NCBI GenBank assembly: GCA_003561495.1
Contig: PWWM01000224.1
Location: 1 to 5,407 of the forward strand
From: Gammaproteobacteria bacterium
Lineage (GTDB): Bacteria > Pseudomonadota > Gammaproteobacteria > Xanthomonadales > Wenzhouxiangellaceae
Reading direction: 5' to 3'
Length of the DNA stretch: 5,407 nucleotides
Part shown: one piece after another, positions 5,361 through 5,407 of the stretch
Layout of the letters: the number at the start of each line of letters is the position of its first letter
Position numbering within the stretch: position 1 is the first letter of the stretch
Notes under the pieces: generated by a model
Database searches by the model: none
What the model saw: the letters and a program-made list of their open reading frames with translations, nothing else
Told to the model about the DNA's origin: nothing
Made by a program: the position numbers and the translations under genes

Positions 5361-5407
5361 TTCAGCGGTTTCGCGACGCTGACAGCCTGATCCTGAGCAC
5401 CAAAACC
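5361..5407. other. Downstream edge without a recognisable gene
   Basis: The 47 bp after argG hold a possible 6-bp stem (TCAGCG at 5362-5367 with CGCTGA at 5377-5382, 9-nt loop), but no T-run follows. A plus-strand frame through to the edge reads a plausible RFRDADSLILSTK, yet it has no ATG, GTG or TTG start within reach. Nothing can be assigned. Confidence 0.4.

Noticed and set aside
5362..5382. Terminator after argG
   Set aside because: The stem is only 6 bp and no run of T follows it.

Overview
The window looks like chromosomal DNA from a GC-rich proteobacterium, most likely a gammaproteobacterium. ChaB, a PfpI-type protein, a glutaredoxin-MauE fusion and ArgG are common there, and the exported FN3-like protein carries a VFQDRF motif near its C-terminus that I associate loosely with marine Xanthomonadales-like gammaproteobacteria. 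No rRNA, tRNA, CRISPR array, complete insertion sequence or intact phage gene is visible.

Layout, left to right. Positions 2-106 hold the probable last 34 codons of an unidentified plus-strand gene. A ChaB-family gene follows (208-441, +), then a DJ-1/PfpI-superfamily gene (578-1093, +). That gene converges, with a 19-bp gap, on a glutaredoxin-MauE/DoxX fusion gene (1113-1886, -). Upstream of the fusion gene lies a debris zone of about 0.7 kb. It holds a fragment of a patatin-like (RssA-type) protein read in the same frame as the fusion gene (1947-2069, -), anonymous sequence, and a fragment of an IS110-family transposase (about 2303-2485, -). Next is an exported protein built from two ungapped FN3-like repeats (2579-3379, +). 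After a short spacer comes a broken CmcJ/NvfI-family oxygenase gene (3556 to about 4092, +), with an in-frame TAA and its C-terminal part missing. The last gene is a complete argG (4125-5360, +), argininosuccinate synthase, whose sequence signatures are of the type shared with the animal enzymes. The final 47 bp hold no recognisable gene.

The genes do not form one pathway. ArgG is a core arginine-biosynthesis enzyme. The glutaredoxin-MauE fusion and the PfpI-type protein both suggest thiol redox or damage handling but sit on opposite strands and are not co-transcribed. The main theme is erosion: three gene remnants (patatin-like, IS110 transposase, CmcJ-like) lie between intact genes, which suggests a site of past insertion and deletion. 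I see no convincing new multi-gene system. The points most worth a second look are the in-frame patatin remnant that confuses the start of the fusion gene, the exact 102-residue duplication in the FN3 protein, and the truncated CmcJ remnant abutting argG.
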